A stretch of DNA of 64,000 bases from Diphasiastrum complanatum (GCA_029204225.1 CM055106.1:6637136-6701135), one strand, 5' to 3'. Shown: positions 30,447 to 41,310, counted from the first letter of the stretch. A program made the numbers and translations. Notes: generated by a model not told the origin, from the letters alone.

Positions 30447-33400
30447 ATGGCATCTATAAATGCATATCTTTTGGATACTAATAAAAGGCTCAATAAAACT
30501 AACTATTCCATATGGAAAGTTAGAATGGAATCTATCATGATCATGCAAGATCTGATGGAAATTGTAAATGGTAAGGAGGGTGAACCTATTCATCCTCAAG
30601 AAAAAGCCAAATACATCAAGAGGTGCAATGTTGCACTACATTGCATAAAAATGAATGTTGCAAATGAACTCTTAAGAGAGGTAGGAGATTGCACTTCAGC
30701 TCAAGATGCTTGGGAGACTTTGCAAAAGGTCTATGAATCCAAGAACCAAACTAGAATGTTAGCTTTGAAGAATCAAATCTATAGAAGCTATCAAAAGAAA
30801 GGAGAGAGTGCACATACTTTTGTCCTAAGAGTAAAGGAATTGAACAAAGAGCTAGCCTTTATAGGTGACCCTATCAAGGATGAAGAGCTTGTTCAACTCA
30901 TATTGAATGGACTAAGCTTTGAATTTGACAATTTGGTTCAGGGATATGCAATTATGGGTAAGCTACCCATACTTGAAGAACTCCAAGGCACACTCATGGC
31001 CGAGGAATCAAGAAGGAGCCAAATGCAAGAGAGGATGGATAGGCTTTCCATCCAAGGTGAAGATGACCAAGCTCTCTTCACCAAAGGCAAAGGCAAGTCC
31101 AAAGGCAAAGGATCAACATTCAAGAAGTCTACAAAGCTTGAGGATCAAGAAGGACCCCCAAAGGCATCTCCATCAACCACCAAAGTAAACAAGGACAAAT
31201 CAAAGGTGAAGTGCTACTATTGTAGCAAGATGGGGCATTATGCCTCGGAATGCTTCAAGAGGAAGCAAGATCAAAGCCAAGCCAACATGAGCAAAGAGGA
31301 GGAGGAGGAGAGTTCACATGAGGACTCTCTCATGATGTCCATATTTTCTTCAACAAGCTTCAAAGGAGAAGATCCTTGGTGGATTGACTCGGGTGCTAGT
31401 TCACACATGACTAGTAAAAGGGAGTTTTTCTCTTCTCTCTTATCTTATGATGGACCTATAAAGTCTATCTATACAGCAAATGATGAAGCTTGTAAGATTG
31501 AAGGAGTTGGTAGCATTCCCCTTTGCTTAGGATCTTCCAAAAAGATCAACATAGAAGGTGTTTTGTACATTCCTACAATAACAAAGAATCTACTAAGTGT
31601 TGGCCAAATGGTAGACAATGGTTTCAATGTTGACTTTGCTTCAAATGAATGTTTCATCAAGAAGAAGGGTAAGATAGTGGCTAAGGGCACTAGACTTGGC
31701 AAACTTTATAAGTTGGATGCATTTGTGGATACTAATGTTGTCATGTTGGCCGAGAAGAGCAAGATATCTACCTTTACTTTATGGCACAAAAGACTTGGAC
31801 ATGTCAACTCGAGTTCCATGGAGGCTATGATCAAGGAGGAGTATGCTTTAGGCCTACCAATGTCTATTGGGAAGGAAGACAAGGTTTGTGAAGCTTGTGC
31901 CTTATCCAAGGCACATAAGAAGGTGTTTCCTAACTCCATCACAAAGTCATCTCATCCTCTTGAACTCATACACTCAGATGTGCACATTGCTAGCACCAAA
32001 TCTAATGGAGGTTCATCCATGTTTTTAACCTTCATTGATGACTACTCAAGATATTGTTGGGTGTTCTTACTTTCCCTCAAGTCTCAAGTATTTGATACTT
32101 TTGTAAAGTTCAAGTTGTTTGTGGAAAAGCATCATAATCATAGCATCAAGATTCTTAGAAGTGACAATGGTGGAGAATTCATCTCCAATGAGTTCAAGGC
32201 CTTTTGTGAGGAGGAAGGGATCAAGAAAGAGACTTCTTGTCCTTACACTCCTCAACAAAATGGAGTTGCTGAAAGAAGGAATAGAACATTATGTGAATGT
32301 TCTAAGGCTTTAAGATTAGATGCTTGTTTGCCCAAATCCTTTTGGGGTGAGTCTCTTGTATGTGCAAACTACTTGATGAATAGGGTGTCTTGCAAAGCAA
32401 TTGAAGGCAAAACTCCTTATGAGATGTTGTATGGAAAGAAACCCAATCTTAATCACTTGAAAGTTTTTGGGTGTATATGTTATGTGCATGTGCCATTGGA
32501 AACAAGAACCAAGGAGGATCCATCTTCCACAAGAGGGATCATGCTTGGATATGCAAGCTCAAGCAAGGACTACAAAGTCTATCTCCCATCCTTAAACAAA
32601 TTTGTTGTTTCAAGGGATGTCATCTTTGATGAACATCATATGCATATGCTTGAAGAAGGCTCAAGTGCTCCAACAATCAAGAAGAAGATGGCCGAGGAGC
32701 AAGATCTTGGTTTTGAGGAGGAGCTCATGGAGGAGCAAGCACCAAACCCACCTATCACACCAAGGAGATATTCAAGGGCAAAAGTGGAGCCATCAAGGCT
32801 CACATATCAAGGCAAAGGACAGCAAGTTGAGGGTATCTCCTCCACTTCTTATGCTTTATCTAGTTTTGAAGAACCGTCTAATGTTGAAGATGCATTGAAC
32901 TCCAAAGAATGGTATAAAGCTATGTTGGATGAGTATGATGCCTTGATTGAGAATGAAACTTGGTTGCTTGTTGAGAGACCTCAAAGGAATGTAATAGGAT
33001 GCAAGTGGGTCTTCAAGCTTAAGTTGAATGCAAATGGGAGTGTTAACAAACATAAATCAAGATTAGTTGCAAAAGGTTATGCTCAAGAGAGAGGGATAGA
33101 CTATGAGGAAACTTTTGCACCCGTGGCCAAGATGGTCACAATAAGACTAATCATTGCACTTGCATCACATTTTGGATGGATTCTATGTCAAATGGATGTC
33201 TCTAATGCTTTCTTGAATGGTTTTTTGGAAGAGGATATCTATATGGAGCAGCCACAAGGGTTCATCAAGCATGGAATGGAGAACAAAGTATGCCATCTCC
33301 AAAGAAGCATCTATGGCTTGAAGCAAGCCTCGAGATCTTGGAATTCAAGACTACATTGCTATCTTATTTCACTTTCTTTTGTTCAAAGTGAATATGATCC

Positions 33401-34415
33401 CACTCTTTACATTAAGTTTGATGATGTTGGTATTGTACTTTTACTCATTTATGTAGATGACATCATCATTAGTGGAAATAGTGTTGATGGTATTGAAAAA
33501 ATCAAGATAGATCTATCCTTAGAGTTCAAGATGGTAGATCTAGGGTGTCTTCACTTCATCTTAGGCATAGAAGTACTTAGAGGGTCTGATTTTATCTTTA
33601 TAAGTCAAGTAAACTATGCTCAAAGTCTTTTGAAGAAGTTTAAGATGGAAGTATGCAAAAGTGTTGACACACCAATGGAGCAAGATGTAAAAGTGCCAAA
33701 TAAAGATGATGAAAGATCCTTCATGGACATCACTTTGTTTAGGCAACTTATAGGTTCCTTAATGTGGATCACTATAACTAGACCAGATCTTAGCTTTAGT
33801 GTATGTAGTTTGAGCCAATCCATGCAAAAGCCATTGAATATCCATTGGAAAAAGGCTAAGAGGATTCTAAGATACATCTCGGGTACATTGAATTTTGGGA
33901 TTCTATATAGAGGAGATGTGATTAACCTTCATGCATTTAGTGATTCAGATTTTGCAGGGGACAAGAGGGATAGGAAATCAACAAGTGCCTATTCAACTTT
34001 CATAGGAGAAGGTGTGGTTTCATGGCTTTCAAAAAAGCAAGAAACTATATCTCTATCTTCAACCGAGGCCGAGTACAAAGCTTTGACAACCACTACAAAG
34101 GAGGTACTTTGGATCAAGAGATTATTGGTGGAGCTAAAGATCATGGATTCCGAGGAGGCACCAATCATCTACAATGACAATATATCAGCCCAACACCTTG
34201 CATCTAACCCAATCTTCCATGCAAGATCTAAGCACATTGAGATATGCCATCACTTTGTGAGGGAAATGGTGCAAGCCAAGGAGATTGCTTTGGAGCATGT
34301 TCCAAGCAATGAATGTGTAGCTGATCTACATACTAAACCACTTCAAAAGACACCTTTTATGAAGTTCAGATCATCACTTGGAGTGATTAGTAAAGCAATG
34401 ATTGAACCAAGCTAG
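30447..34415 (+). CDS. Ty1/copia gag-pol polyprotein, intact
   Basis: A 1322-residue polyprotein carrying out all retrotransposition steps. Order: gag (UBN2-like; NYSIWKVRMES near residue 24), zinc knuckle CYYCSKMGHYASEC starting at residue 256, aspartic protease DPWWIDSGAS (catalytic D314), pre-integrase zinc site H447, H452, C481, C484, and integrase core D511, D573, E609 with exactly 35 residues between the last two. RT follows with D917 in QMDVSNAFLNG and D1004-D1005 in YVDDIIISG, and RNase H with SDSDFAGDKRDRKSTS and STEAEYKAL. Length is typical of plant copia. Gag and pol share one frame with no shift or stop, so the gag:pol ratio must be set by processing, splicing or turnover; none is evident. 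The ATG chosen gives the conserved gag start shared with relatives. The copies at 12,098-14,697, 3,244-6,133 and 51,733 are related. Confidence 0.97.
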   Translation: MASINAYLLDTNKRLNKTNYSIWKVRMESIMIMQDLMEIVNGKEGEPIHPQEKAKYIKRCNVALHCIKMNVANELLREVGDCTSAQDAWETLQKVYESKNQTRMLALKNQIYRSYQKKGESAHTFVLRVKELNKELAFIGDPIKDEELVQLILNGLSFEFDNLVQGYAIMGKLPILEELQGTLMAEESRRSQMQERMDRLSIQGEDDQALFTKGKGKSKGKGSTFKKSTKLEDQEGPPKASPSTTKVNKDKSKVKCYYCSKMGHYASECFKRKQDQSQANMSKEEEEESSHEDSLMMSIFSSTSFKGEDPWWIDSGASSHMTSKREFFSSLLSYDGPIKSIYTANDEACKIEGVGSIPLCLGSSKKINIEGVLYIPTITKNLLSVGQMVDNGFNVDFASNECFIKKKGKIVAKGTRLGKLYKLDAFVDTNVVMLAEKSKISTFTLWHKRLGHVNSSSMEAMIKEEYALGLPMSIGKEDKVCEACALSKAHKKVFPNSITKSSHPLELIHSDVHIASTKSNGGSSMFLTFIDDYSRYCWVFLLSLKSQVFDTFVKFKLFVEKHHNHSIKILRSDNGGEFISNEFKAFCEEEGIKKETSCPYTPQQNGVAERRNRTLCECSKALRLDACLPKSFWGESLVCANYLMNRVSCKAIEGKTPYEMLYGKKPNLNHLKVFGCICYVHVPLETRTKEDPSSTRGIMLGYASSSKDYKVYLPSLNKFVVSRDVIFDEHHMHMLEEGSSAPTIKKKMAEEQDLGFEEELMEEQAPNPPITPRRYSRAKVEPSRLTYQGKGQQVEGISSTSYALSSFEEPSNVEDALNSKEWYKAMLDEYDALIENETWLLVERPQRNVIGCKWVFKLKLNANGSVNKHKSRLVAKGYAQERGIDYEETFAPVAKMVTIRLIIALASHFGWILCQMDVSNAFLNGFLEEDIYMEQPQGFIKHGMENKVCHLQRSIYGLKQASRSWNSRLHCYLISLSFVQSEYDPTLYIKFDDVGIVLLLIYVDDIIISGNSVDGIEKIKIDLSLEFKMVDLGCLHFILGIEVLRGSDFIFISQVNYAQSLLKKFKMEVCKSVDTPMEQDVKVPNKDDERSFMDITLFRQLIGSLMWITITRPDLSFSVCSLSQSMQKPLNIHWKKAKRILRYISGTLNFGILYRGDVINLHAFSDSDFAGDKRDRKSTSAYSTFIGEGVVSWLSKKQETISLSSTEAEYKALTTTTKEVLWIKRLLVELKIMDSEEAPIIYNDNISAQHLASNPIFHARSKHIEICHHFVREMVQAKEIALEHVPSNECVADLHTKPLQKTPFMKFRSSLGVISKAMIEPS

Positions 34416-34418
34416 ATA

Positions 34419-34429
34419 GTGAGGAGGAG
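34419..34429 (+). other. Polypurine tract of the young copia
   Basis: GTGAGGAGGAG ends right at the 3' LTR (TGTTAAAAATTC), four bases after the polyprotein stop codon. It is the expected plus-strand primer. Confidence 0.9.
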
Positions 34430-35111
34430 TGTTAAAAATTCACAATTCTAGCTTGACTAGTTTTGGTCATATGACTTGTAAATAGTTAGATGGTCATGAT
34501 GTGGCTTGTCACACGTGTCAAATAGCATAGGATTCCATTCATAAGGATGCTCTCAAGTAGACCTAAGTGTTAGAACCTTTGGAATGAGTCCAAATTATGC
34601 TTAGATACAAGGGAGAAAACATAGGAGCTATTTTTGGTAATTTTTGCATTGTTGAGGGATCTCCAAGATTCCAACCCTAACTTGGTAGGGATGAAAGATC
34701 CACCAAAATTAGCATTAGGGATAGGTTTAGGGCTACTCATACCTGCCCAAAATCGTGATGGATCATGTATATATAGGTGATGATATCTCACCAAAATCAA
34801 TCAAGCAATTTCATGATTTTTCTCTCATAATGGTGCAATTGCTCTCTATGTTCATAATTGTTTGAGTACTTGTGATTACTAATGATTATAGGATCGAATG
34901 TAGGTCTGGTGTACAGTACTCAGACTGTGGGAGGCCGTACTTTCACACGTGTGAAGCCTTCTTCAAGGATTTGGGCCATTTAGTGAGGTTCAAGCATAGA
35001 TTTTTGATGGATTTTGATGGTTCAACTTGTGCTAATCTTATGAAATCATAATCTATTGTTTCCCTCATCATTTCAAGTGTTTTAGGATCCTTATTTGCTG
35101 TAATTTTTACA
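34430..35111 (+). repeat. 3' LTR of the young copia
   Basis: 682 bp, the same length and ends as the 5' LTR, one substitution by eye. It is followed by the CCCCA duplication at 35,112-35,116; the old copia leader resumes after it. Confidence 0.97.
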
Positions 35112-35116
35112 CCCCA

Positions 35117-35457
35117 AACAAACAAATGAGAGATTTCTTGGCACAACTCTAAGACAAATGACACTTTTCACAAAGATTAAAAAAAAAATATTGTAAAACT
35201 TTTCTCACTCAACAGATTTTCAATCCCTCTGATGCTGCCCTTGCCTTTCTGATGCCTCCGAGACTGTGTCTTCGTTTCCCACTAATAACTATGAGCTCTA
35301 AAACCTGCAAAATACATCAAGAAGTATTGCTTCCAGCCGTTTTTTTTGTCTCTCCAAGCTTTCACCTCCTGTGAAGGACTTTCTCACTTCGTTGCGGAGC
35401 CTGTGACAAGCTGTATCCACTGATCAGGCACGCAGGACTATCGTAGCTCTGATACTA
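35117..35457 (-). other. Leader (proximal part) and primer site of the old copia
   Basis: This is the remainder of the old copia leader, cut off by the nested insertion; no gene. At 35,446-35,457 the plus strand reads GCTCTGATACTA, the complement of TAGTATCAGAGC, i.e. the copia primer site with one change from TGGTATCAGAGC. Confidence 0.8.
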
Positions 35458-35722
35458 TGTCAACAATAAAAAATGCAACATCAAGCATTCACCATAAGCA
35501 ATCACCAAGTAAGGAGCCGGAAGATGAACACGCACTATCACTCTATCACACTAACTTCATATTGAATATAAAATGTACATATAAACCTTGAACCCTGATA
35601 GAGAGAGAAAACCTACGAATAGACTAATAGACTAGCCTATGACTAATTACAACTGGTAACAGCTGTCAACATTAATGTACATCGTAAACAATAACAATGA
35701 AGTTTATTATTGATTTCTAACA
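35458..35722 (-). repeat. 5' LTR of the old copia
   Basis: 265 bp with the same ends as 24,015-24,272 (TGTCAACAAT...TTTCTAACA). About 15 substitutions and a 7-bp insertion separate the two. Confidence 0.9.
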
Positions 35723-35727
35723 ACGTC

Positions 35728-36835
35728 AACTACAGACAATAAACTTATCAATAGCAGATCAAAAAAAGATGTTACAGCTCAATAGCAACATAACTACTAC
35801 CAGGATCATCATCCTCTATCACCTCCCAAAAGATCGTCGACAATAGATTGCAACATGCTATCAGAGCTGTAATTCTACTCTGATTTTTTTGAAACAGAAT
35901 TAGAGCTTACATTATCAAAACAATTGTTCTGATAAAGAGTAGACACTTGCTATAATTGTTTTCAGTCATATAATCTACTATCTGCATACACTCATTTTCA
36001 ATTTTCAAATGGATTCGCAACCACAATATGCTCTAATGGTAAGCAAACTTGATGGTTCGAATTACCACTTATGAAAAATTCAAGATAAGAGTAGTTTTGA
36101 TGGCCAAGGAGCTTTGGGAAATAGTCGTTGGAATTGAACTACTTCCTAGTGTTGATGAGTAAGCCATTTCTAAATCAAAGCTCAGGGATGGCAAGGCATT
36201 TGCCTTGATCACCCATAACATCTCCGACACAGATTGGCCACATCAGACAAAGCAAATCTTCAAAAGAGGCTTGGGATATATTGAATACACTATATGAAGT
36301 GAGGGATGTCACTTCAAAGCTGCATCTGAGAAAAAATTTCTTCTCACTCAGAATGTCAGAAAGTGATTATGTTTTGAATCACATTAATTAATATAAGATT
36401 CTATTAGAGCAGATGGCAACAATAGGTTTAGTGATCGAAGACTCTGATGTTGTAATGACCTTATTGTCCAGCTTGCCATCATCATATGAAAACTAGATGA
36501 TGATGATTTCCACACACTCAGATATTACATTGTCCATAGTCATAATCATGCTACTACAGGAGGAGACAAGAAGGAATGGGACATCCTCGTCCTCCATCAA
36601 CGACTCACAATCATTATTTGTCGAAGAAGAACAGAAGGAAGCAATAGAGGAAAAAAGTTGTCAGACAAATTGACGACAATCAGTAACAGTCATAGAAGAC
36701 CTAGAATCAACAACCTGCTCAAAACAAGAAAAGACACTTCTGCAAATATTGTAAGATGACGAACCACAAAATCCATGACTGTCGGATCTTGAAATTCAAC
36801 AACGACAAGAAGAAGCAATTGTAAATTACGAATTA
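35728..36835 (+). pseudogene. Copia LTR end, primer site and degraded gag
   Basis: GATTGCAACA ends at 35,855 and is followed by TGCTATCAGAGCTG (35,856-35,869), a copia primer site with one change, so 35,728-35,855 is probably the end of a 5' LTR. Gag begins at an ATG near 36,010 (MDSQPQYALMVSKLDGSNYH) and continues in broken frames with FKIRVVLMAKELWEIVVGIE and a clear zinc knuckle CKYCKMTNHKIHDC at about 36,740-36,781. Nothing of pol follows. It is a different gag from the others in this window. The integrase remnant at 22,550-24,009 is on the same strand but upstream, so the two do not form one simple element. Confidence 0.75.
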
Positions 36836-37234
36836 AGTATTCTTTTAATTAGTCAGCCACATGTATATATCCAGCAACTTATCAGTTGCTTGGTTAGCTC
36901 AATCATCGATCTAGTCGATCAATCAAATATCTAGAGGGAAATTGCTTTGTTCTTTCTCTCTGTTATTATAGAGTATTGTCTCAAGAAGAACGTGGCTTTG
37001 TCTGCATTGAGACTGTAACTATTAATGACTGAATTATCATCATTCCATAATCTAGGTCATGCATATTTTGATTGAATGCTCATTTTATTCATGTTTAAAT
37101 CGATTCTTGCTTGGAGATAAGGTTATTCATAGATTAAATTATTCATATGAATGACAGCCTATGTCGATTTGTCACTCTAATTTCTACACCTAATACACTT
37201 TCGCAAAGCTAAATCTAAATAAAATTAATTTGTG

Positions 37235-37462
37235 CATGGCTATGGAATCGATTGTGTCGAATCTAGTGACTTTGAAGCTATGATCAAGTAGGATAGACCT
37301 CGATCTATTGAAGTCAATCTAAATCCGATTAATGTGGCTGCATGCACCGAGGATTCCGCGTCCGCTTTCGTTGCGTCGCAGTGGATTCCCAACAGTAGGC
37401 ACTTGGATTCTGTTGGAATAGAAGTGGTGAGAGCGGATGGCAATAGAGGAAGAGAGAGATAA
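37235..37462 (+). pseudogene. Possible coding remnant of unknown type
   Basis: One plus-strand frame reads through 75 codons with a single TAG: around DFEAMIK*DRPRSIEVNLN and later SASAFVASQWIPNSRHLDSV. The composition is more protein-like and richer in G+C than its surroundings. I cannot name it. It has no start codon of its own in a good context and could be chance. Confidence 0.25.
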
Positions 37463-38150
37463 ATAGATTTGCTAAAACGACTCTCCTGTTGTTATGGGCT
37501 GTCACATAGATTCATTTATGACACGTTTGGATCTAATTTTTTCACAAATTTCATATCTAATAATCATGCAACTCTTATTGTATGAGTTGAGAGGGGATTG
37601 CACCAATATGGTCTACTAACCTTGGGTTCAATCTTGTTGACTAATGGAATGGTGTCATAAATAGCTTCTAGGGAGATTCTCTTTAGATATGTGTATGACC
37701 AAGTGAAACAATCTTTATAATGATTAAAAAAAAAAGTTTTTTCTATGAAGATGTATGTAAATAAGAGAATGGTTCGATAATATGAATGCTGAATATAATG
37801 GTTATATAAAAAATAATATTTGGGATATTGTCAAGCTTCCTTAAGGAAATAAGACATTTGGATGCAAGGTCCACAAAAAAACCACCCTTTATGTTTAACT
37901 AAAAGGCCGATAAAACAAAGTTGTTGTTATTTGCCTCTAGCTCTACATTATTAACTACATTGCTTGATTGGCCACTACCATATTCATTTTCATGAGTACC
38001 ATCATGAATGGCCAACTTGGTGTACCTAATATCATGATATATCTTTGCTTGGCATTCCATCACACAATCAAAAAATGCATCACATTACTTACACTTGAAA
38101 GTGCCATAATTGATAGGTGGTGCATCAACAGAGCATTGTCTATTCAAATG
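37463..38150 (+). other. Short copia RT relic; otherwise no gene
   Basis: At about 37,790-37,890 the plus strand gives NNIWDIVKLP followed by NKTFGCKVHKKT, resembling the W-x-L-V-x-L-P...I-G-C-K-W-V-x-K block at the start of copia RT. Only some 30 residues can be matched. The rest of the interval shows nothing. Confidence 0.45.
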
Positions 38151-38152
38151 AC

Positions 38153-38824
38153 CTATAAATTTTTTTTGATTTTTTCACCAAAAGTTGAAAGGTGATTGTA
38201 GGTGTCACTGGTACATACAAACCCTCCTCCAGAGTTCAAAACACGAACCACACCTGCAAATCCCTGGATAATGGTTGTAGAATAGCATGCCCAGTTATGG
38301 AAATCAAAAGACCTCTCCATTCCCTCCATTGATATCAATTGAGAAGGTGGAATTTCTATCAATTTCAATTGAGAAGGTGGAATTTCAATTGAGAAAGTCA
38401 AATTTCCATTATAAGTATGTGGAATTTCAGTCACCGCTAGTGGAACTTCCCACATATCAACCAATTTTCTTAGCTTACTTGATAAAGGAAGAGTTTCAAT
38501 GAGTTGTGAAATTCTCCAGTCATGAAGATGCACAACATCTTATGTGGCAAAATCATTTCGTTTAATCTCGACCACACTATCCTCATCATCTGTAGTAAGA
38601 TCAGTACAATCCACAAATGGATACATCCTAGAAGCAGCACTCATAGTTGCTATCAAAATTTCTCTCAAAAGAAAGACACCTTCCACAATTACAAATGAGA
38701 TCAAAATCCTTCTTGAATTGCTATTGTGCAGGATATCAAGATCGAAATGAATATGGTATATGTAGGCTAATGCATATGAATCAATAAAATAGATATACTT
38801 GAAAGGCACACGTGCACATAACAA
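38153..38824 (-). pseudogene. Hypothetical protein, one in-frame stop
   Basis: Two minus-strand frames (38,824-38,540 and 38,533-38,153) are in the same phase and separated by one stop, giving about 223 codons in total. Readable parts are YPFVDCTDLTTDDEDSVVEI (acidic), LHDWRISQLIETLPLSSKLR, a duplicated IEIPPSQL and FDFHNWACYSTTIIQGFAGV. I do not recognise the family; no transposon domain is evident. It might be a decayed host exon, a private transposon ORF or a chance frame. No promoter or splice evidence supports expression. If a host gene exists in this window this is one of the better candidates, but confidence is low. Confidence 0.3.
38335..38400. repeat. Short tandem repeat, 30-bp period
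   Basis: TCAATTGAGAAGGTGGAATT occurs at 38,335 and 38,365, with a third partial copy at about 38,386. It accounts for the repeated IEIPPSQL in the minus-strand frame. Confidence 0.8.
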
Positions 38825-41087
38825 CCTTATAATTAGTTGAACCTACATGGCCGCTCTTCAATAATGGTGTGAATTGATGATTCTTGCCTTGACAAGACGT
38901 AGATATAGCTAATAATTCTTACTAGATGTAAATCAAGGTAGTACAAGAAATACATTATTGAATCTATACGTGCGATTGATATTGGAATGGCAACCAAATA
39001 TTACAATACTAGTCTTCTAGACTATAATCAGTTGTAAGTATTTATTAGCCGAAAGATAGCAAATGCAAAAAGCAATGCTAGACAACTAGATAAATCAATA
39101 ATTATATTAAGCGTCTATTGTATGAGCTAAATTAGATGATTGTGGTAAGTTGGTATAACTGCTACTCATCTTATTCTATGTAAGTGTAGAGAATACGTCG
39201 GTATTTGGTTGTTGTAAATATTTTTAACTTTTATTTGTTTTTTGTAGGTCATGGATATCTCAGAGATAGAGGTGTTTGCTAGAGAGAGATGAAATTCCAA
39301 AATTCTTATTGCATAGTTTGAGATAGGTGGGGTATTTTTATGCTAATATTCATTATAAGCCATATGAATATCATTATAGTATATGCAAGTATATTAAATT
39401 ATTGGAAATTGTGTTGTATTGGTGTTACTTTTTTTGGGTGTTACTTTTTTTTCAGCTTTATTTCACAGGAAAGTTTACATAAATTTTTTAAATATCGAGC
39501 TACTGTGACATTTGACTGTCTAAGCAACCTTGCAAATACAAGGCCAAATGCAAGTTAGAACTGGAAAACGTATAATGTAAGAAATTATCCTTTCCTTCAA
39601 GACCTTCAAAAGAGAGCTTATATTAATGTGAATCTTAGAGCATTTTAGATCGATGTGAGTAGGCGTCATTGACTTAGCATTAGGGTTAGGGCATAAGCCA
39701 CAATTTGTTTCTCCTGCAAGAGAGAGAAGCATGCAAGCAAGATAGAGAAGATGTGCAGAGGTGCAAAAAAGAAAGAGTGGTGAAGCGATTCAGGTCGTTG
39801 GAAGTGCAGCAAGCCCTTTGTACATCCGTCAAATATCAAATGTACTTGGTAACATTGTTGCATTTTGAATGTGATTTCTGATTTCCTTCTAACGAATATT
39901 AAGTGATAGAGTCGAGCCACCAAACTATGTTAAAGAGTGTCAAAAAATCACCGAGAAGGAGTTCTAGAATCCATATGTATCGGGAACGCCAATGCCAGAG
40001 AAATCGACAAGTCGCAAATCGGTCAATGAGCTAAAACAAATCTCAGCGCCTCATCAACATATCTTATGACGACAAGAATAAAAGCATGGCCGAGTTGGCA
40101 TAAAGACTAATATCTATTTGTAATATAACGTTAGACACCATAGAAGGTGCACTGTACTCGTAAGCCTATGGCACGAGAAGTCGAAATAAATATGTGCTCC
40201 AATGGGCCTAAAATTAAAAAGGACCCGAGTAGTTAAAATTGCAATTTGGCTTAAAGCTTTTTATAAACTCAAGTTCTTATGGCACATGGTTTTGGGTGCA
40301 CCAAAAATCCTAACCCTAGGTTTGTCTAAATAAGGGCATGTGACACCATTTTGTAATCACTTTTCATTGTCAAGAATAGAGATTGAGAGAGAGAGAGAGA
40401 AGCCTTAGAAAAAAAAAAAAACTAGGTGCGCACAAAAGAAATTTAGCAAGAGCTAAAAAGCATGAGCCATTTGGCTCTCCATCAATGGCAGCAAATGTAG
40501 TGAGATTTTTCCCATGAGGAGGAAAGCAGAATATGGGGTAGTATAGTGGCTTGGAGTCCGATCTAATGGAGAGCCTTGAAGATGGCCCTTGCTTCCTCAA
40601 GTTACGACAAATACAAGACAAGAAACAAATAACATTTGACATAACATAGTCCCACCACTAACTTTAATCACATCCACCATCGTACATCCACTACCTAGCT
40701 AGTCTCCACATCCAACAACACAAACCATGAAATAACTATGCTACTAATTATCAACAATAAAATTAAACATCTCAAACACTCTATGGAGCTATAGCAGTTT
40801 CACTAAAACAAAAGCAAAGTTAGAAGCACCCAAGCGAGATTACTAAAATAACATTACACCAAAATAGAGCAATTGAGAATAAAAAACTTGCAACATTTGC
40901 TTCTCTCCATCAAGGATACTTTTGACAAAGAAAATGGGGTTCTACTTAACCTAATATAGATGACTTTACTCTTGTCCAGAGTATAAATAAAAAGTTGGAC
41001 ATTATTATAGTTTTTCAAGATTGTGCAGTGATAAGTGTATATGTAGATCTTGAAGCACCTTTTATTGCACAATTTTCAAGACACATG

Positions 41088-41088
<1 letters not shown>
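38825..41088. other. No gene recognised
   Basis: AT-rich sequence with only short frames in all six phases. A GAGAGAGAGA run and an A-tract lie at about 40,384-40,425. The stretch near 40,340-40,410 (TGTAATCACTTTTCATTGTC then GAGATTGAGAGAG) resembles the end of a plant LTR, without TG/CA ends or primer site to confirm it. Confidence 0.4.

Positions 41089-41126
<38 letters not shown>
41089..41126. repeat. (TG)n microsatellite
   Basis: About 19 perfect TG units followed by CACGCGTG. No gene is attached. Confidence 0.95.
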
Positions 41127-41127
<1 letters not shown>

Positions 41128-41214
41128 ACGCGTGTATGCACGTGCTCTAGACTAAACATCAACATCCCCTTCAATGAGGTTGCCTGATTGTTTGTCCTTT
41201 TCATTCTATGATTC

Positions 41215-41310
41215 AACTTTTTTCTTGTGACTTTGCCAATGCCATTTCTTGCCACAACAGAAGCACTTCATTTTCTTCTTTCGTTTATTTGATAATTCTT
41301 CCATATTGTC
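41215..41310 (-). pseudogene. Isolated retrotransposon gag zinc-knuckle relic
   Basis: The minus strand reads KKKMKCFCCGKKWHWQSHKK, which matches the knuckle region of the 12,098-14,697 copia gag (KCFFCGKKGHYATNY) with the last Cys replaced by His. Homology is limited to some 20-25 residues, so this is a tiny remnant of a minus-strand gag. Confidence 0.5.

Larger units (their letters stand above)
28954..35111 (+). mobile_element. Young, apparently autonomous Ty1/copia element
   Basis: A complete element of 6,158 bp: LTR 682 bp, primer site, leader, a single open gag-pol frame, polypurine tract, LTR 682 bp. The target duplication CCCCA is perfect (28,949-28,953 and 35,112-35,116). By eye the LTRs differ at only one position (TTTTAAGATCC versus TTTTAGGATCC near the 3' end). 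All catalytic motifs are intact. It lies in the leader of an old copia in opposite orientation. Everything visible is compatible with a currently mobile or recently active copy; expression cannot be judged from sequence. Confidence 0.97.
24015..35722 (-). mobile_element. Old Ty1/copia element, complete LTR pair, split by a younger copia
   Basis: The two short LTRs (24,015-24,272 and 35,458-35,722) bracket a minus-strand gag-pol (24,273-28,409), a leader and a primer site. A 6,158-bp plus-strand copia with its own 5-bp duplication lies in the leader. The LTRs differ at about 15 of ~258 positions plus one 7-bp indel, so this element is old. The flanks ATGTT (24,010-24,014) and ACGTC (35,723-35,727) differ only by two C/T changes and may be a decayed target duplication. 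Confidence 0.9.

Noticed and set aside
24010-35727. ATGTT/ACGTC as a firm target duplication of the old copia
   Set aside because: Two of five positions differ; mentioned only as possible, since decay by transitions cannot be proven.
22550-36835. Idea that 22,550-24,009 and 35,728-36,835 are two halves of one plus-strand copia split by the nest
   Set aside because: Gag would lie downstream of integrase, and an LTR end plus primer site precedes the gag, so they are separate elements.
40300-40420. LTR end near 40,400
   Set aside because: Composition is suggestive, but there are no TG/CA ends, primer site or partner copy.
41089-41150. Z-DNA or CRISPR-like signal at the TG repeat
   Set aside because: A simple (TG)n microsatellite; no spacers or direct-repeat array anywhere in the window.
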